Source: Channallabes apus (taxonomy: Eukaryota; Chordata; Actinopteri; Siluriformes; Clariidae). From it: a DNA stretch of 64,000 nt. Positions 48,346-60,691 of the stretch are shown here, one piece after another (position 1 is the stretch's first letter; every line of letters begins with the position of its first letter). The notes beneath the pieces were generated by a model. That model saw only the letters and a list, made by a program, of their open reading frames with translations, was not told where the DNA came from and made no database searches. The position numbers were made by a program, and so were the translations under genes. The stretch is from assembly GCA_030522415.1 (NCBI GenBank), contig CM060111.1, forward strand, positions 46,251,559 to 46,315,558, given 5' to 3'.

Positions 48346-49320
48346 AGGAAAAATTTAAATATTCACTATAATTATACTTGCAATACTCACAATACTCATA
48401 CACTCACCACTGACTATAATCACACACTCACTATAATCAATATAATCATACACTTAGTACTACATATAATCACACACTCAATAATCAATATAATCATACA
48501 CTGAATATTCACTATAATAACACATGCAGTCCTCACTATAATCACACACTCACTATAACCACACACTTAATACTCACTATAATAACACACGCAGTCTTCA
48601 CTATAATCACACACTCACTATAACCACACACTCAATACTCACTATAATCACACATTTAATCCTCACTATAATCACACACGCAGTCCTCACTATAATCACA
48701 CACTCAATACTCACTATAATCACACAATCAGTATAATCACAAACTTAATCCTCACTATAATCATACACTCAATACTTCCTCACTACTCACTATAATGACA
48801 CACTCACCACTCACAATAATCACAACCTCAATGCTCTATAATCACACACACACACACCACTCAGTATAATGACACACTCAATACTCACTATAATCACACA
48901 CTCACTATAATCACACACTCACCACTCACTATAATCACACACTCACCACTCACTATAATCACACACTCACCACTCACTATAATCACACACACATTATAAT
49001 AACAATCAATCCTCACTATAATCACACACTCACTATAATCACACACTCACCACTCACTATAATCACACACTCAATACTCACTATAATCATACACTTGATA
49101 CTCACTATAATCATACACTCACCACTCACTATAATTACTCTCACTATAATCACACACTCACTATAACCACACACAATCCTCACTATAATCACACACTCAC
49201 TATAATAACACACTTAATCCTCACTATAATCACACACTCATTATAACCACACACAATCCTCACTATAATCACACACAGACACTATAATAACACACTCACT
49301 ATAACCACACACTTAATCCT

Positions 49321-49393
49321 CGAGGTTAGTTCACTCCTGACAGAATGACTGAGCCTTCCCCGGTAAACCCAGCGGATCATGCGCACCTCTGCG
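49321..49393 (+). mobile_element. 73-bp Gypsy patch inside the minisatellite
   Basis: The sequence is identical to 50825-50897, the last bases of the Gypsy LTR plus the start of gag. Minisatellite lies on both sides. It is not a retrotransposition product, because it lacks any element end on its right side. Confidence 0.9.
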
Positions 49394-50013
49394 TAATCAT
49401 ACACTGAATATTCACTATAATAACACATGCAGTCCTCACTATAATCACACACTCACTATAACCACACACTTAATACTCACTATAATAACACACGCAGTCT
49501 TCACTATAATCACACACTCACTATAACCACACACTCAATACTCACTATAATCACACATTTAATCCTCACTATAATCACACACGGAGTCCTCACTATAATC
49601 ACACACTCAATACTCACTATAATCACACAATCAGTATAATCACACACTTAATCCTCACTATAATCATACACTCAATACTTCCTCACTACTCACTATAATG
49701 ACACACTCACCACTCACAATAATCACAACCTCAATGCTCTATAATCACACACACCACTCAGTATAATGACACACTCAATCCAAACTATATTCACACACTC
49801 ACTATAATCACACACTCACCACTCACTATAATCACACACTCACCACTCACTATAATCACACACACATTATAATAACAATCAATCCTCACTATAATCACAC
49901 ACTCACTATAATCACCCACTCACCACTCACTATAATCACACACTCAATACTCACTATAATCATACACTTGATACTCACTATAATCATACACTCACCACTC
50001 ACTATAATTATTC

Positions 50014-50165
50014 ATTCATTCATTCATTTTCTATACCGCTTAATCCTGTGTTCAGGGTCGCGGGGGACCTGGAGCCTATCCCAGGAGACTTCGGGCACTA
50101 GGCGGGGTACACCCTGGACAGGGTGCCAATCCATCGCAGGGCACACACACATACACACACTCACA
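50014..50165 (+). repeat. Dispersed repeat inserted in the minisatellite
   Basis: The block 'cattcattttctataccgcttaatcctgtgttcagggtcgcgggggacctgg...ccatcgcagggcacacac' is related to 32760-32870. It interrupts the second minisatellite copy only. Confidence 0.7.
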
Positions 50166-50462
50166 CATCACTATAATTACTCTCACTATAATCACACACT
50201 CACTATAACCACACACAATCCTCACTATAATCACACACTCACTATAATAACACACTTAATCCTCACTATAATCACACACTCACTGTAACCACACACAATC
50301 CTCACTATAATCACACACACACACTATAATAACACACTCAATATAATAACACACTTAATCCTCACTATAATCACACACTCACTATAACCACACACAATCC
50401 TCACTATAATCACACACACACATTATAATAACACACTCAATACTCACTATAATCACACACAC

Positions 50463-50846
50463 TGTCATGCACACTCAATCTGCGCCCGGCACTAGGACCC
50501 GGAAGTAAGGCGGGCGCCAAACCAGGAAGTATAAAAGAGGTAAACAAACGATGGCTTACTGCTCAGTCATTGAGTTCGGCCCATGTCGGTTTCGGTTGTC
50601 GTTTCAGCAAACCGTGAGTACTCACCATTTGATTTATCTGCTTTCTGCTATTCTGTGTGTATTTATAGGAAGCGGGTTAAATTTGTGTTTTTCCCTTGCG
50701 CCGCTTTTGTGAGAGTACTTAGATTAAAGTTGCGTGGTTATCCTTCCTACTCGCTTCTATCCGCGTTTGGGTTTACCATCCACGCTACATTGGGCTAACC
50801 GCTAAAGCTACGTCTTCTGGTCCCCGAGGTTAGTTCACTCCTGACA
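50463..50846 (+). repeat. Gypsy 5' LTR
   Basis: It begins TGTCATGC directly after the minisatellite and most likely ends TGACA. A TATAAAAG box lies at about 50530. A diverged half-copy is at 28214-28350. The end is assigned from the TG...CA rule and the nearby gag ATG, since no second LTR is available for comparison. Confidence 0.65.
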
Positions 50847-50848
50847 GA

Positions 50849-51717
50849 ATGACTGAGCCTTCCCCGGTAAACCCAGCGGATCATGCGCACCTCTGCGACG
50901 TAACACCCCCCCCCCCCCCACTGACGTCTTCTTATCATCACCAGAAAAGTGGAACGGCACGGATGGGAAGTGCAGTGTGTTTCTGACAGCGCTCGATCTG
51001 GTGTTCGAGTTCAATTCCACCAAGTACTCCACCGATCAGCTACGCATTGCTCTTCTCGTCTCGTTGCTCAAAGGGCAGGCAGCTGAGTGGGCCACGGCAG
51101 TCCTCAAGGTAGACACGGACACCACCCACTCATACAATGAGTTCACCCATCAACTCAGGCTCACTTTCGAGCATCCAGCGGGCGAGGTGGAGACCGACAC
51201 AAGACTCTACCACCTGAGGCAGGGAGGATTGTCCGTGAGTCGCTACACAGCTGAATTTCGTACCCTCGCCGTACAGACCACCTGGGGAGATGCAGCGCTC
51301 TGGACATCCTACTACGAGGGCCTGGCTTCTCGGATCAAGGACGAACTAGCCGCGTGAGAGCTTCCTGCTACATTGGAGGGCTTGATCCAACTCGCTCTCC
51401 GGATCGACCAGCGCCTTCTCTCTCGCCCGAAGCCAGCTCCTCGCACCCTGCCACCTGCACCCACCTTCACCGTCACCACCCCACGACCCGCAGACTCCTA
51501 CACCACCTACACCTACACCACCCCTGGACATGTCGGTTCTCCACCTCCTGCCGTGGTTGACACAGGAGCCGGGGAACCCATGCAATTAGGATGCGCCTCC
51601 TTGACCGCTGCAGAACGGGAGAGACGGTATCGCGAAGGACTCTGCGCCTATTGCGGGTCAGCAACACATCACCGGGCAGCTTGCCCTCTCCGACCGGGAA
51701 ACACACAGGCCCGGTGA
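50849..51717 (+). pseudogene. gag: Gypsy gag, frameshift in poly-C and one in-frame stop
   Basis: The ATG at 50849 opens MTEPSPVNPADHAHLC, then runs into a poly-C tract (about 50906-50920) that shifts the frame. The capsid-like part follows (from 50977: FLTALDLVFEFNSTKYSTDQ, LLKGQAAEWA). It is cut by TGA at 51355-51357 and then continues in frame to a zinc knuckle, [14 protein letters not shown]. The stop lies in a GCG-TGA context, consistent with CpG decay of a CGA codon. Confidence 0.85.
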
Positions 51718-51719
51718 GA

Positions 51720-52522
51720 GGTGAGAGACACTCGCCGGGTCACCTTCGTCTCTCCGCCATCACCGCCAACTCCTCCTGTCTCATGGTTCAGGTACACCTC
51801 CAGGTTGGCCACAAACGAGTCCGAAGTGCTGCATTCATCAACTCCGGGGCAGCAGGTAACTTCATTGACTCCTCTTACGCCAAAGAACTGGGGGTAAAAC
51901 TCGAGGCGTTATCCCAGCCCGTTCGAATCACATCTGTCGACGGTCGCCCCCTATCCACCAGCCCAATCACCACCCAAACAGAATCCATCACCGTCTCCAT
52001 CAATCAACACCAAGAACAGCTTCACTTTTACGTCACCTCCATCTCATCACCTCCCATCATCCTTGGACATCCCTGGCTGTTACAACATGACCCCATCATC
52101 TCCTGGACCCAGAACCGGATCCTCCAGTGGGGCGCGACCTGCAACGAACTATGCCTACGGGCAGCGGCTGGGACGTGCTCTAGGGAGTCCGAGGCCCCCG
52201 ACGTCGACACCAACTCCATCCCAGAGCCGTATCGGGACCTGGCGGAGGTCTTTTGCAAGCGGCGAGCCACCCATCTTCCTCCGCATCGTCCCTACGATCT
52301 CGCCATTGACCTCCAACCCGGTACAGTTCCACCCTGCGGCCACCTCTACTCGCTTACATCTACAGAGACGCAGGCCATGGAGGAGTATGTGACCAACGCC
52401 CTTCGCCAAGGCACCATCAGGCCCTCCTCCTCACCTGCCGGCGCGGGGTTCTTCTTCGTGAAGAAGAGAGGCGGTGAACTTCGCCCTTGTGTCGACTATC
52501 GGGGGCTAAACAACATAACCAT
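51720..52522 (+). pseudogene. pol: Gypsy pol, N-terminal part: protease and start of RT
   Basis: The frame covers a retropepsin-like domain with [12 protein letters not shown], where the catalytic Asp of the usual D-S-G motif is Asn (codon 51840-51842), and the ILGHPWL motif. The start of reverse transcriptase follows ([36 protein letters not shown]). It stops at the L2 insertion site. Confidence 0.88.
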
Positions 52523-54231
52523 TATGCGTTATTCCTGTAGTGGACAGTCTGGGTGCCACAGGCGGAGATAATCAGCCCCCGACTCCGGCATTAGAGCCCT
52601 CACAGCGGGGCGAGTGGGTGACGACTCGGCGGCATACTCGTTCAGCCAAAGCTAACGCTAAGGCTAGCCCACCGGAGCACACCTCCTCTGCGCCTCACGT
52701 GTCCAACAGGTTTGCTCTCCTCAGTGCTGCACCCGCTGAGAAACCTGAAAGAGCTCTGGTTATAGGAGACTCTATACTGAGACACGTGACATTAGCTAGA
52801 CCTTTAGGGGCGCCAGCGGTACTGGTTAGGCGTATCCCGGGAGCCAGACCACCGGACATAGAAGGTAATCTTAGGGCTCTAGGACAGCACAGGTTCTCTA
52901 AGATAGTGGTACATGCTGGAGCTAATGATATACGCCTTCGTCAGTCAGAGGTTAGTAAGAGTAACTTTACAGAGGTGTTTAAATTAGCGAAGGCGATGTC
53001 CGATGAAGTAATATGTACAACAAGAACTGGTATGTTTTAGATGCTGTCTTCCTCAGTCTCATTTGATCACTCAGGTTTGTTGACGGTGAGGTGATTGTTT
53101 GCTTTACATCTCAGGGAGCCCTCATGTTTGTGTTTCCTTCTGGCTCTCCCTTTTAGTTATGCTGTCATAGTTAGTCCTGCCGGAGTCCCTGCTTGCACTC
53201 TACAGTAAATATACATTCACATTAGACATTGTGACTGTGACCATACCTAATTGCAATCTCTCCTCCTCTTCTCTTCCTCCCCCTCTTTCTCTTTCCTCTC
53301 TCCCCCTGTCTCCCCCTTTCACTCTTTCTCTCTCTCTCTCTGTCGAGCTACACATGTGGTTCCTGAGCTGCCAGTGATCCAGACTCCCTCTGCCCTCCGG
53401 ACCTGTCTGATCCATCCTGGTGCCCGGTTTCTGGTTGGAGGTCTCATCGCATGGATGCCCCGTGTGTCTCTTTAGGATGCGTCTGGTGTCTGGGGATGAT
53501 TCTCTATACTTAGAAGATGGTTCTGGCCTCGACTGGTGTTGTCAGCTGTTTCTCTGAGGACTTGACAATTCGATAGTTCAGGACTGGAACTTTCTACAAG
53601 TCTATCTGAGTCTCGAATAACTACTGGACTCCATTTTACATCAAGTATTATAACATCAATTAACATCAACTATTATAGCTGAACCTAACACTTAACACTG
53701 TATAAATGCAGATCATTTCCTGCTATCTGTTTCACCCAGATGAGGATGGGTTCCCTGTCGAGTCTGGTTCCTCTCAAGGTTTCTTCCTATTACCGTCTCA
53801 GGGAGTTTTTCCTTGCCACTGTCGCCCTCGGGCTTGCTCGCCAGGGAATATCTGAACATTTTGATTCATACATATTCACATTCCATACAAACTTAAATAA
53901 TTCTTTTGATTGTGTAAAGCTGTTTTGAGACAATGTCAATTGTTAAAAGCGCTATACAAATAAAACTGAATTGAATTGAATTGAATTAATATGCTCTGGT
54001 CCCATCCCAATGAGACGTGGCGACATAGCTTACAGCAGGTTATGGTCGCTGAACCGCTGGATGTCCAGGTGGTGCTCCAAAAATAATGTGGGCTTCATAG
54101 ATAATTGGAAGACCTTTGAGGGCAAAGCTGGCCTGTTAGGGCGGGACGGTGTCCATCCCACTCGGGAAGGTGCTGCTCTCATTTCTTGTAGTATAGCTCA
54201 TAGTCTCAGTAGAGGCCTAGTTAATCGGTGA
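52523..54231 (+). pseudogene. L2 ORF1 (esterase-like), interrupted
   Basis: The first part, to about 53015, ends in an SGNH-hydrolase-like domain: LVIGDSILRHV (nucleophile Ser) and HAGANDIR. A 3'-UTR copy of the same LINE family splits it. The domain resumes at 53994 with VGFIDNWKTF and GRDGVHPTREGA (the Asp-x-x-His end of the triad), ending at about 54231. ORF1 esterase domains are known in the CR1/L2 group. No proper ATG remains because the LINE is 5'-truncated. Confidence 0.8.
53016..53986 (+). mobile_element. L2 3'-end copy inserted into L2 ORF1
   Basis: It matches 57316-58281 almost base for base and is flanked by a 7-bp duplication, TAATATG (53009-53015 and 53987-53993). It is a 5'-truncated retrotransposed copy of the same LINE family. 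Confidence 0.9.
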
Positions 54232-54399
54232 CAATCCAGAGCCCAGGCCAGGGAGCAGACAGACAGGCTAAACCAACCGTCTGCTAGCTGCATAGAGTCG
54301 TCACTCAGGGTTCACCTTATTGAGACTGTGTCTGTTCCCCGATCTAAGCAAAAATGTAGAAAGACTCAGAAAGTCTGTTTCAATAATCTAATCAGACCT

Positions 54400-57263
54400 C
54401 TGATCTGAAGCTAGGATTGTTAAATATTAGATCTCTCGCATCAAAAGCAGTTATTGTTAATGAAATTATAACAGATCAGGCGTTTAATATACTCTGTTTA
54501 ACTGAAACATGGGTTAAACAGGACGAGTATGTAGCTCTAAATGAAGCTAGTCCTCCTGGATACAGCTACATACACCAGCCTCGGTTAACTGGTAGAGGAG
54601 AAGGCGTTGCAGTTATTCATAATGATAATCTGTCTATCGTACAAAAACATGGACACAAATTTAACTCATTTGAAATTCTCTATAGTAACATAAGTGTATT
54701 TAAGTATATTAAATCAGCTCAGTCGATTCCACTAATTATAATTTACAGACCTCCAGGGCCGTATTCTGAATTTCTTAGTGAATTTGCAGATTTCATCTCA
54801 GACCTGGTCGTTTCTGTAGACAAAGTGTTAATTGCTGGAGATTTTAACATTCATTTTGAGAATCCAGAAGACCCTCTGAGAACAGCATTTATATCCATAC
54901 TGGACTCCGTAGGCGTAAATCAGTGTGTAGTAGGACCCACTCATAAAGCAGGTCACACTTTAGATTTAGTAATATTCTTCGGATTAATTATAAGAAATGT
55001 ATTCACAATTCCACTGTCTGAAATTATCTCAGATCACTATCTTGTCTCCATTCAAGTGTGTCACAGTGATAATGTACGCACAGCACCGTGCTACCGTATT
55101 AAACGTACATTCACATCAACTACCACACAGAGTTTTATCAGTAATCTCCCAGAGTTACCAACTTCGATTAGGCCACCGTCTGACCCCACAGAACATGATT
55201 AGGCGACTGAATATTTAGAGTCGACACTTCGTTGTACCTTAGATAATGTAGCTCCAGCTAAAAGAAAAATTTTTAGAGATAAGAAACTCGCTCCCTGGTA
55301 TAATGATCACACGCGCACTTTAAATCAGACTGCTCGGAAATTAGAGCGTAAATGGCGTCAAACTAAATTGTTGGTATTTCAAATAGCATGGAAAGAGAGC
55401 ATCCTGAACTATAGGAAAGCTCTTAGTGTAGCTAGATCAACGTATCTCTCCACTCTTATAGAAGAAAATAAAAATAATCCTAGATTTTTATTTAATACCG
55501 TAGCCAAATTAACCAGAAATAAGACCACTACAGAAATCTCCACAACAACATCATGCAATAGTGAGGACTTCATGAACTTTTTTAATAATAAAATTGTAAA
55601 TATCTGGCATAAAATTGAGGCTTTGAAACCAAACAATGTAATTGGTACAGATGTTAACCTAGCCATGTCAGATTCAAACCTAGAATACTTTACTCCTCTT
55701 GAAGAGAATGAACTAATTTCACTCATCTCTTCTGCAAATTCATCAACCTGTATATTAGATCCTATACCGACACATTTTCTTAAACAGATAGTACCAGTAA
55801 TAACAGAACCGCTGTTGAGAATAATTAATTCCTCACTCAGCATTGTTTATGTTCCAAAATCTTTTAAAGTAGCAGTTATTAAACCAATAATTAAGAAACC
55901 TGACCTCGACCCCTGTCAGCTGTCCAATTACAGGCCAATATCAAACGTCCCCTTTATCTCTAAGATTCTGGAAAAGATAGTAGCGGAGCAGCTATGCTCA
56001 TATCTACATAGAAATAGCATACATGAACTGTATCAGTCAGGATTTAGACCTCATCACAGCACAGAAACAGCACTCGTTAAAGTAGTAAATGACCTCCTAT
56101 TGGCCTCTGATCAGGGTTGTGTAACTATGCTTGTATTACTCGACCTCAGTGCAGCTTTTGACACTATTGATCATGCTATTCTTCTTCACAGATTAGAAAA
56201 TGTAGTAGGAATTAAGGGTACAGCCCTCTCCCGGCTCAGATCCTATTTGACCGATCGTTATCAGTATGTAGACTTAAATGGTGATTATTCTGCATGTTCT
56301 CTAGTGGAGTTTGGCGTTCCGCAGGGTTCAGTTTTAGGCCCACTGCTTTTTTCCCTTTACATGCTTCCTCTGGGCAACATAATCCGTAAGCATGGTATTA
56401 GTTTTCATTGTTATGCTGACGACACACAGCTATACGTCTCAACAAAACCTGATGAGAAAAAACATCTTACTAAAGTTGAGCAATGTGTGCAGGACATAAG
56501 AAATTGGATGCTAATTAACTTCCTTCTGCTTAATCCGGATAAGACAGAAGTTCTAGTCATAGGACCGCATACAGCTAGAAGTAAAATCTTAGATCACACC
56601 GTAACTTTAGATGGCCTTTCTGTTCCGTCAAGTGCAACAGTAAAAGACCTCGGCGTGATTATAGATTGCAGCCTTTCATTTGAAGCTCATGTAGATAATA
56701 TCACCAGGATAGCATTCTTTCACCTCAGAAATATCGCCGAAATAAGAAATATATTGTCGCTAAACGATGCAGAAAAACTAGTTCATGCTTTTATCACTTC
56801 TAGGTTGGACTATTGTAATGCCTTACTGTCTGGTTGTTCAGTTAGGTGCATAAACAAGCTTCAGCTAGTCCAGAATGCAGCAGCGAGAGTCCTCACTAGA
56901 ACCAGAAGATATGAGCACATCACCCCTATCCTATCTTCACTGCATTGGCTCCCTGTGAAATTTCGCATTGATTTTAAAATACTACTCTTGACATATAAGG
57001 CATTAAATGGTCTCGCCCCGCAGTATCTGAGCGAACTGCAAGTGTCTTACGACCCGCCACGCCTACTTCGGTCAAAGGATGCAGGCTGCTTATCAGTACC
57101 GCGTATTATGAAAACTACAGCTGGGGGCAGAGCTTTTTCTTACAAAGCCCCAAAATTATGGAATAGTCTTCCAAATAGTGTTCGGGACTCAGACACAGTC
57201 TCAGTGTTTAAGTCTACTGTAGGCTCAAAACCTATTTATTTAGCCAAGCATTTTTATAAATAG
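54400..57263 (+). pseudogene. L2 ORF2: endonuclease plus reverse transcriptase, one stop
   Basis: The apurinic-like endonuclease has LNIRSL, LCLTETW, YRPPGP, AGDFNIHF, HTLDLV and SDHYLVS, so its catalytic set is present. TAG at 55200-55202 then interrupts an otherwise open frame that continues through the linker into [50 protein letters not shown]. The frame ends at 57263. The stop falls in GAT-TAG, most simply a single C-to-T change. It is one substitution away from a full frame and so is a young copy. Confidence 0.9.
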
Positions 57264-58282
57264 ATTTGCCATAAGGTAAAGGAGCAGATCTGGGGGACTC
57301 ATGGACTCGTAGAGTATTATGGTGAACTGGTATGTTTAGATGCTGTCTTCCTCAGTCTCATTTGATCACTCAGGTTTGTTGACGGTGAGGTGATTGTTTG
57401 CTTTACATCTCAGGGAGCCCTCATGTTTGTGTTTCCTTCTGGCTCTCCCTTTTAGTTATGCTGTCATAGTTAGTCCTGCCGGAGTCCCTGCTTGCACTCT
57501 ACAGTAAATATACATTCACATTAGACATTGTGACTGTGACCATACCTAATTGCAATCTCTCCTCCTCTTCTCTTCCTCCCCCTCTTTCTCTTTCCTCTCT
57601 CCCCCTGTCTCCCCCTTTCACTCTTTCTCTCTCTCTCTCTCTCTCTGTCGAGCTACACATGTGGTTCCTGAGCTGCCAGTGATCCAGACTCCCTCTGCCC
57701 TCCGGACCTGTCTGATCCATCCTGGTGCCAGGTTTCTGGTTGGAGGTCTCATCGCATGGATGCCCCGTGTGTCTCTTTAGGATGCGCCTTTTGTCTGGGG
57801 ATGATTCTATCTACTTAGAAGATGGTTCTGGCCCCGACTGGTGTTGTCAGCTGTTTCTCTGAGGACTTGACAATTCGATAGTTCAGGACTGGAACTTTCT
57901 ACAAGTCTATCTGAGTCTCGAATAACTACTGGACTCCATTTTACATCAACTATTATAACATCAATTAACATCAACTATTATAGCTGAACCTAACACTGTA
58001 TAAATGCAGATCATTTCCTGCTATCTGTTTCACCCAGATGAGGATGGGTTCCCTGTCGAGTCTGGTTCCTCTCAAGGTTTCTTCCTATTACCATCTCAGG
58101 GAGTTTTTCCTTGCCACTGTCGCCCTCGGGCTTGCTCACCAGGGAATATCTGAACATTTTATTCATACACATTCACATTCCATACAAACTTAAATAATTC
58201 TTTTGATTGTGTAAAGCTGTTTTGAGACAATGTCAATTGTTAAAAGCGCTATACAAATAAAACTGAATTGAATTGAATTGAA

Positions 58283-60568
58283 TAACCATCAAAAACTGAC
58301 ACCCATTGCCTCTTACCAACTCAGCCCTGGACGCCCTCTCTGGCGCCGCCATCTTTACTAAGTTGGACCTCCGGAGCGCCTACAACTTGGTGCGCATCAG
58401 AGAGGGCGATGAGTGGAAGACGGCCTTTATCACCCCTACTGGACACTATGAGAATCTCGTCATCCCATTTGGACTGTGTAATGCCCCCGCCGCATTCCAA
58501 CATCTCATTAACGACGTCCTTCGCGACATGTTCGGTCGGTGGGCATTCGCCTACCTGGATGACATTCTCATCTATTCACGCACCATGGAAGAACATACCC
58601 AGCACGTCAGGGCGGTTCTAAAGAGATTACTCGCCCATCAACTGTACTGTAAGTTGGAAAAGTGCGCTTTTCACGAGTGCTCCACCACGTTCCTGGGTTT
58701 TGTCATCTCGCCCCAGGGTGTGGCCATGGACCCGCAGAAACTAGAGGTTGTGCGTCATTGGCCCCTACCCAAGACCCTCAAGCAGCTTCAACGGTTTCTC
58801 GGGTTTGCGAATTTCTATCGTTGCTTTATCCGGGACTACAGTACAGTTGCCGCCCCCCTAACCGCTCTGACCCGTCCCTCATCTCTCCCTTTTCACCTCA
58901 ACCCTGCAGCTGTCTCCGCTTTCCAGTCACTTTGTCACCGCTTCACCACGGCACCGATTCTCCGCCACCCAGATGCCAGTAAATCATTCGTTGTAGAGGT
59001 GGATGCTTCAGATGTGGGCGCTGGAGCTATCCTCTCGAACGAGGTCCAGATCAGAAACTACACCCATGTAGTTTCTTCTCCAGAAAATTTGATTCCACTC
59101 AGCAGCGATACGGGGTAGGGGACCACGAGCTGCTGGCCATAAAGTGGGCTCTGGAGGAGTGGCGTCACTGGCTCCAGGGCGCCAGCAAGCCATTCATAAT
59201 CTGGACGGACCACCAAAACCTCATCACGATCAAAATCCTAAAACAGTTAAACCCACGACAGGCGCGGTGGGCACTATTTTTGAAAACTATGATTTCCACC
59301 TCTCATACCGCCCGGGGTCTAAGAACACAAAAGCGGACGCCCTCTCCCGACAGCTGGAGGTGGACATTCCCCGGGCGGATCCCACGTCTGTCCTTCCCTC
59401 TTCCAGGATCATCGCCCCACTCCAATTAGACCTGTAAGCGAGAGTTCGCCAGGCACAGGCTACCGAGACCGAACCGGCAGGTGTGCCACCTGGATGACTC
59501 TTTGTGCCCGAGGTGATGAGATCAGAAGTCCTCCAGTGGGGACACTCTTCACCGATTTCTGGACATCCGGGCACACGACGGACCCTCCAATTTCTCCAGA
59601 CTTCTGGTGGCCGTCCATTACGAGGGACGTCCAAGAGTTCGTTCAGCCCAGTGTGCGCCAGGGCCAAGAACACCAATCAACTAGCCCCAGGTGAACTGCA
59701 GCCACTTCCAGTCCCTCGACGGCCCTGGACGCACATTGCCGTCGACTTCATCACGGGCCTGCTGGCCTCCGAAGGAAAGGACACCATCCTCACGATCGTC
59801 GATCGGTTCTCTAAAGCCGTGCATCTGGTGGCTCTCGCCGGACTCCCGTCAGCAAAAGAAACAGCAGAACTGATTTTAGAGCACATAGTCCGTCTGCATG
59901 GGTTCCCCAAGGACATCGTCTCGGACAGAGGGCCCCAGTTCACAGCCCGGTTCTGGAAGGCCTTCTGCCGTCTGATCGACTCCACCTGCAGTCTATCATC
60001 CGGATACCACCCACAGACTAATGGTCAGACGGAGCGGACCAACCAACAGCTGGAGCGCTATCTGAGATGTTTCATAGCAGATCGTCAGCGCTCCTGGGCA
60101 CGCTACCTCATTTGGGCTGAACTATCACACAACCTCCACACCTCCTCTGCCACCAACCTAAGCCCATTTGAGGTATGCTACGGTTTCCAACCTTCGATGT
60201 TCAACCACCCAGAGCCGGAGGTTGATGTACCGTCCGCCCAACAGTTGGTCCGCAGATGTCGGCGGCTATGGATTACAACCAACCGGGCCATCCAACGTGC
60301 CAATGCCCGCTACACCCACCAACACCGCCGTCGACATCCTCCGGGACGACTGTACCACGTAGGTGACAAGGTATGGCTTTCCACTAAAAACCTCCACCTC
60401 CACACCGAGTCAAGAAAACTTTCACCCAGATTCATCGGACCATACCGCATCATCCACAGGATTAACCCTGTCACCTACCGGCTCCAGCTGCCTGTGGCGC
60501 TCCGGATCCACCCAGTATTCCACCTGTCCCAATTCAAGCCTTTCATCACCTCACCCAACTCAACATAA
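58283..60568 (+). pseudogene. pol: Gypsy pol, C-terminal part: RT, RNase H, integrase
   Basis: RT continues ([44 protein letters not shown]) into RNase H ([14 protein letters not shown]). There are breaks near 59040 (residues lost) and 59270 (one T short in a T run), and a stop at about 59435 before the integrase zinc module. The integrase core (from about 59690) is intact: AVDFITGL, VSDRGPQF, YHPQTNGQTERTNQQ. A GPY/F-like module follows (PRFIGPYRI, HPVFHLSQFKPF), and the frame stops at 60566-60568 with no chromodomain. Confidence 0.88.
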
Positions 60569-60691
60569 AGAGTTACAGTTTGAACAATGAGGGAACATAT
60601 TGTACACCATGGTTATGATATCATGGTTTGAGAAGATCATAAACATGTGTGCAACAGTTATGGAGAGTGGAATGAGGGAGGTTATTATATA
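60569..60691. other. Junction between Gypsy remnant and Tc1
   Basis: About 120 bp without coding content. 'gtgcaacagttatgga' here and 'gtgcaacagttatgaa' right after the Tc1 (62314) are similar, so this is probably part of the inverted LINE fragment into which the Tc1 inserted. Confidence 0.4.

Larger units (their letters stand above)
48400..50460. repeat. CACTATAATCACACACT minisatellite, duplicated
   Basis: About 2 kb consist of degenerate units of about 16-25 bp built from 'cactataatcacacact' and 'caatcct'. A higher-order duplication with 903-bp offset is visible: 48491-49320 reappears from 49394, with small changes and one 150-bp insertion. The array lies in the cabp1 intron upstream of the EF-hand 1 exon and resumes at 63785 beyond the transposon nest. 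Confidence 0.92.
52523..58281 (+). mobile_element. L2-like LINE inserted in Gypsy RT
   Basis: An element of about 5.76 kb, 5'-truncated inside ORF1, flanked by the 8-bp target duplication ATAACCAT (52515-52522 and 58282-58289). It contains a partial ORF1 with an esterase-like domain, ORF2 with endonuclease and RT, a 3' UTR (about 57264-58250) and a GAATT repeat tail. A 971-bp copy of its own 3' end interrupts ORF1. Confidence 0.92.
50463..60568 (+). mobile_element. Ty3/Gypsy LTR retrotransposon, 3'-truncated and interrupted by an L2 LINE
   Basis: The 5' LTR (50463-50846), gag (50849-51717), protease and the start of RT (to about 52522) are followed, after a 5.76 kb L2 insertion, by the rest of RT, RNase H, integrase and a GPY/F-like module (58283-60568). 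No chromodomain or 3' LTR is seen. The element sits inside a minisatellite and carries several stops and frameshifts. Confidence 0.9.

Noticed and set aside
48400..50460. Possible CRISPR-like array because of regularly repeated units
   Set aside because: Unit lengths vary, there are no unique spacers of constant size, the host is a vertebrate, and the pattern is a degenerate minisatellite.
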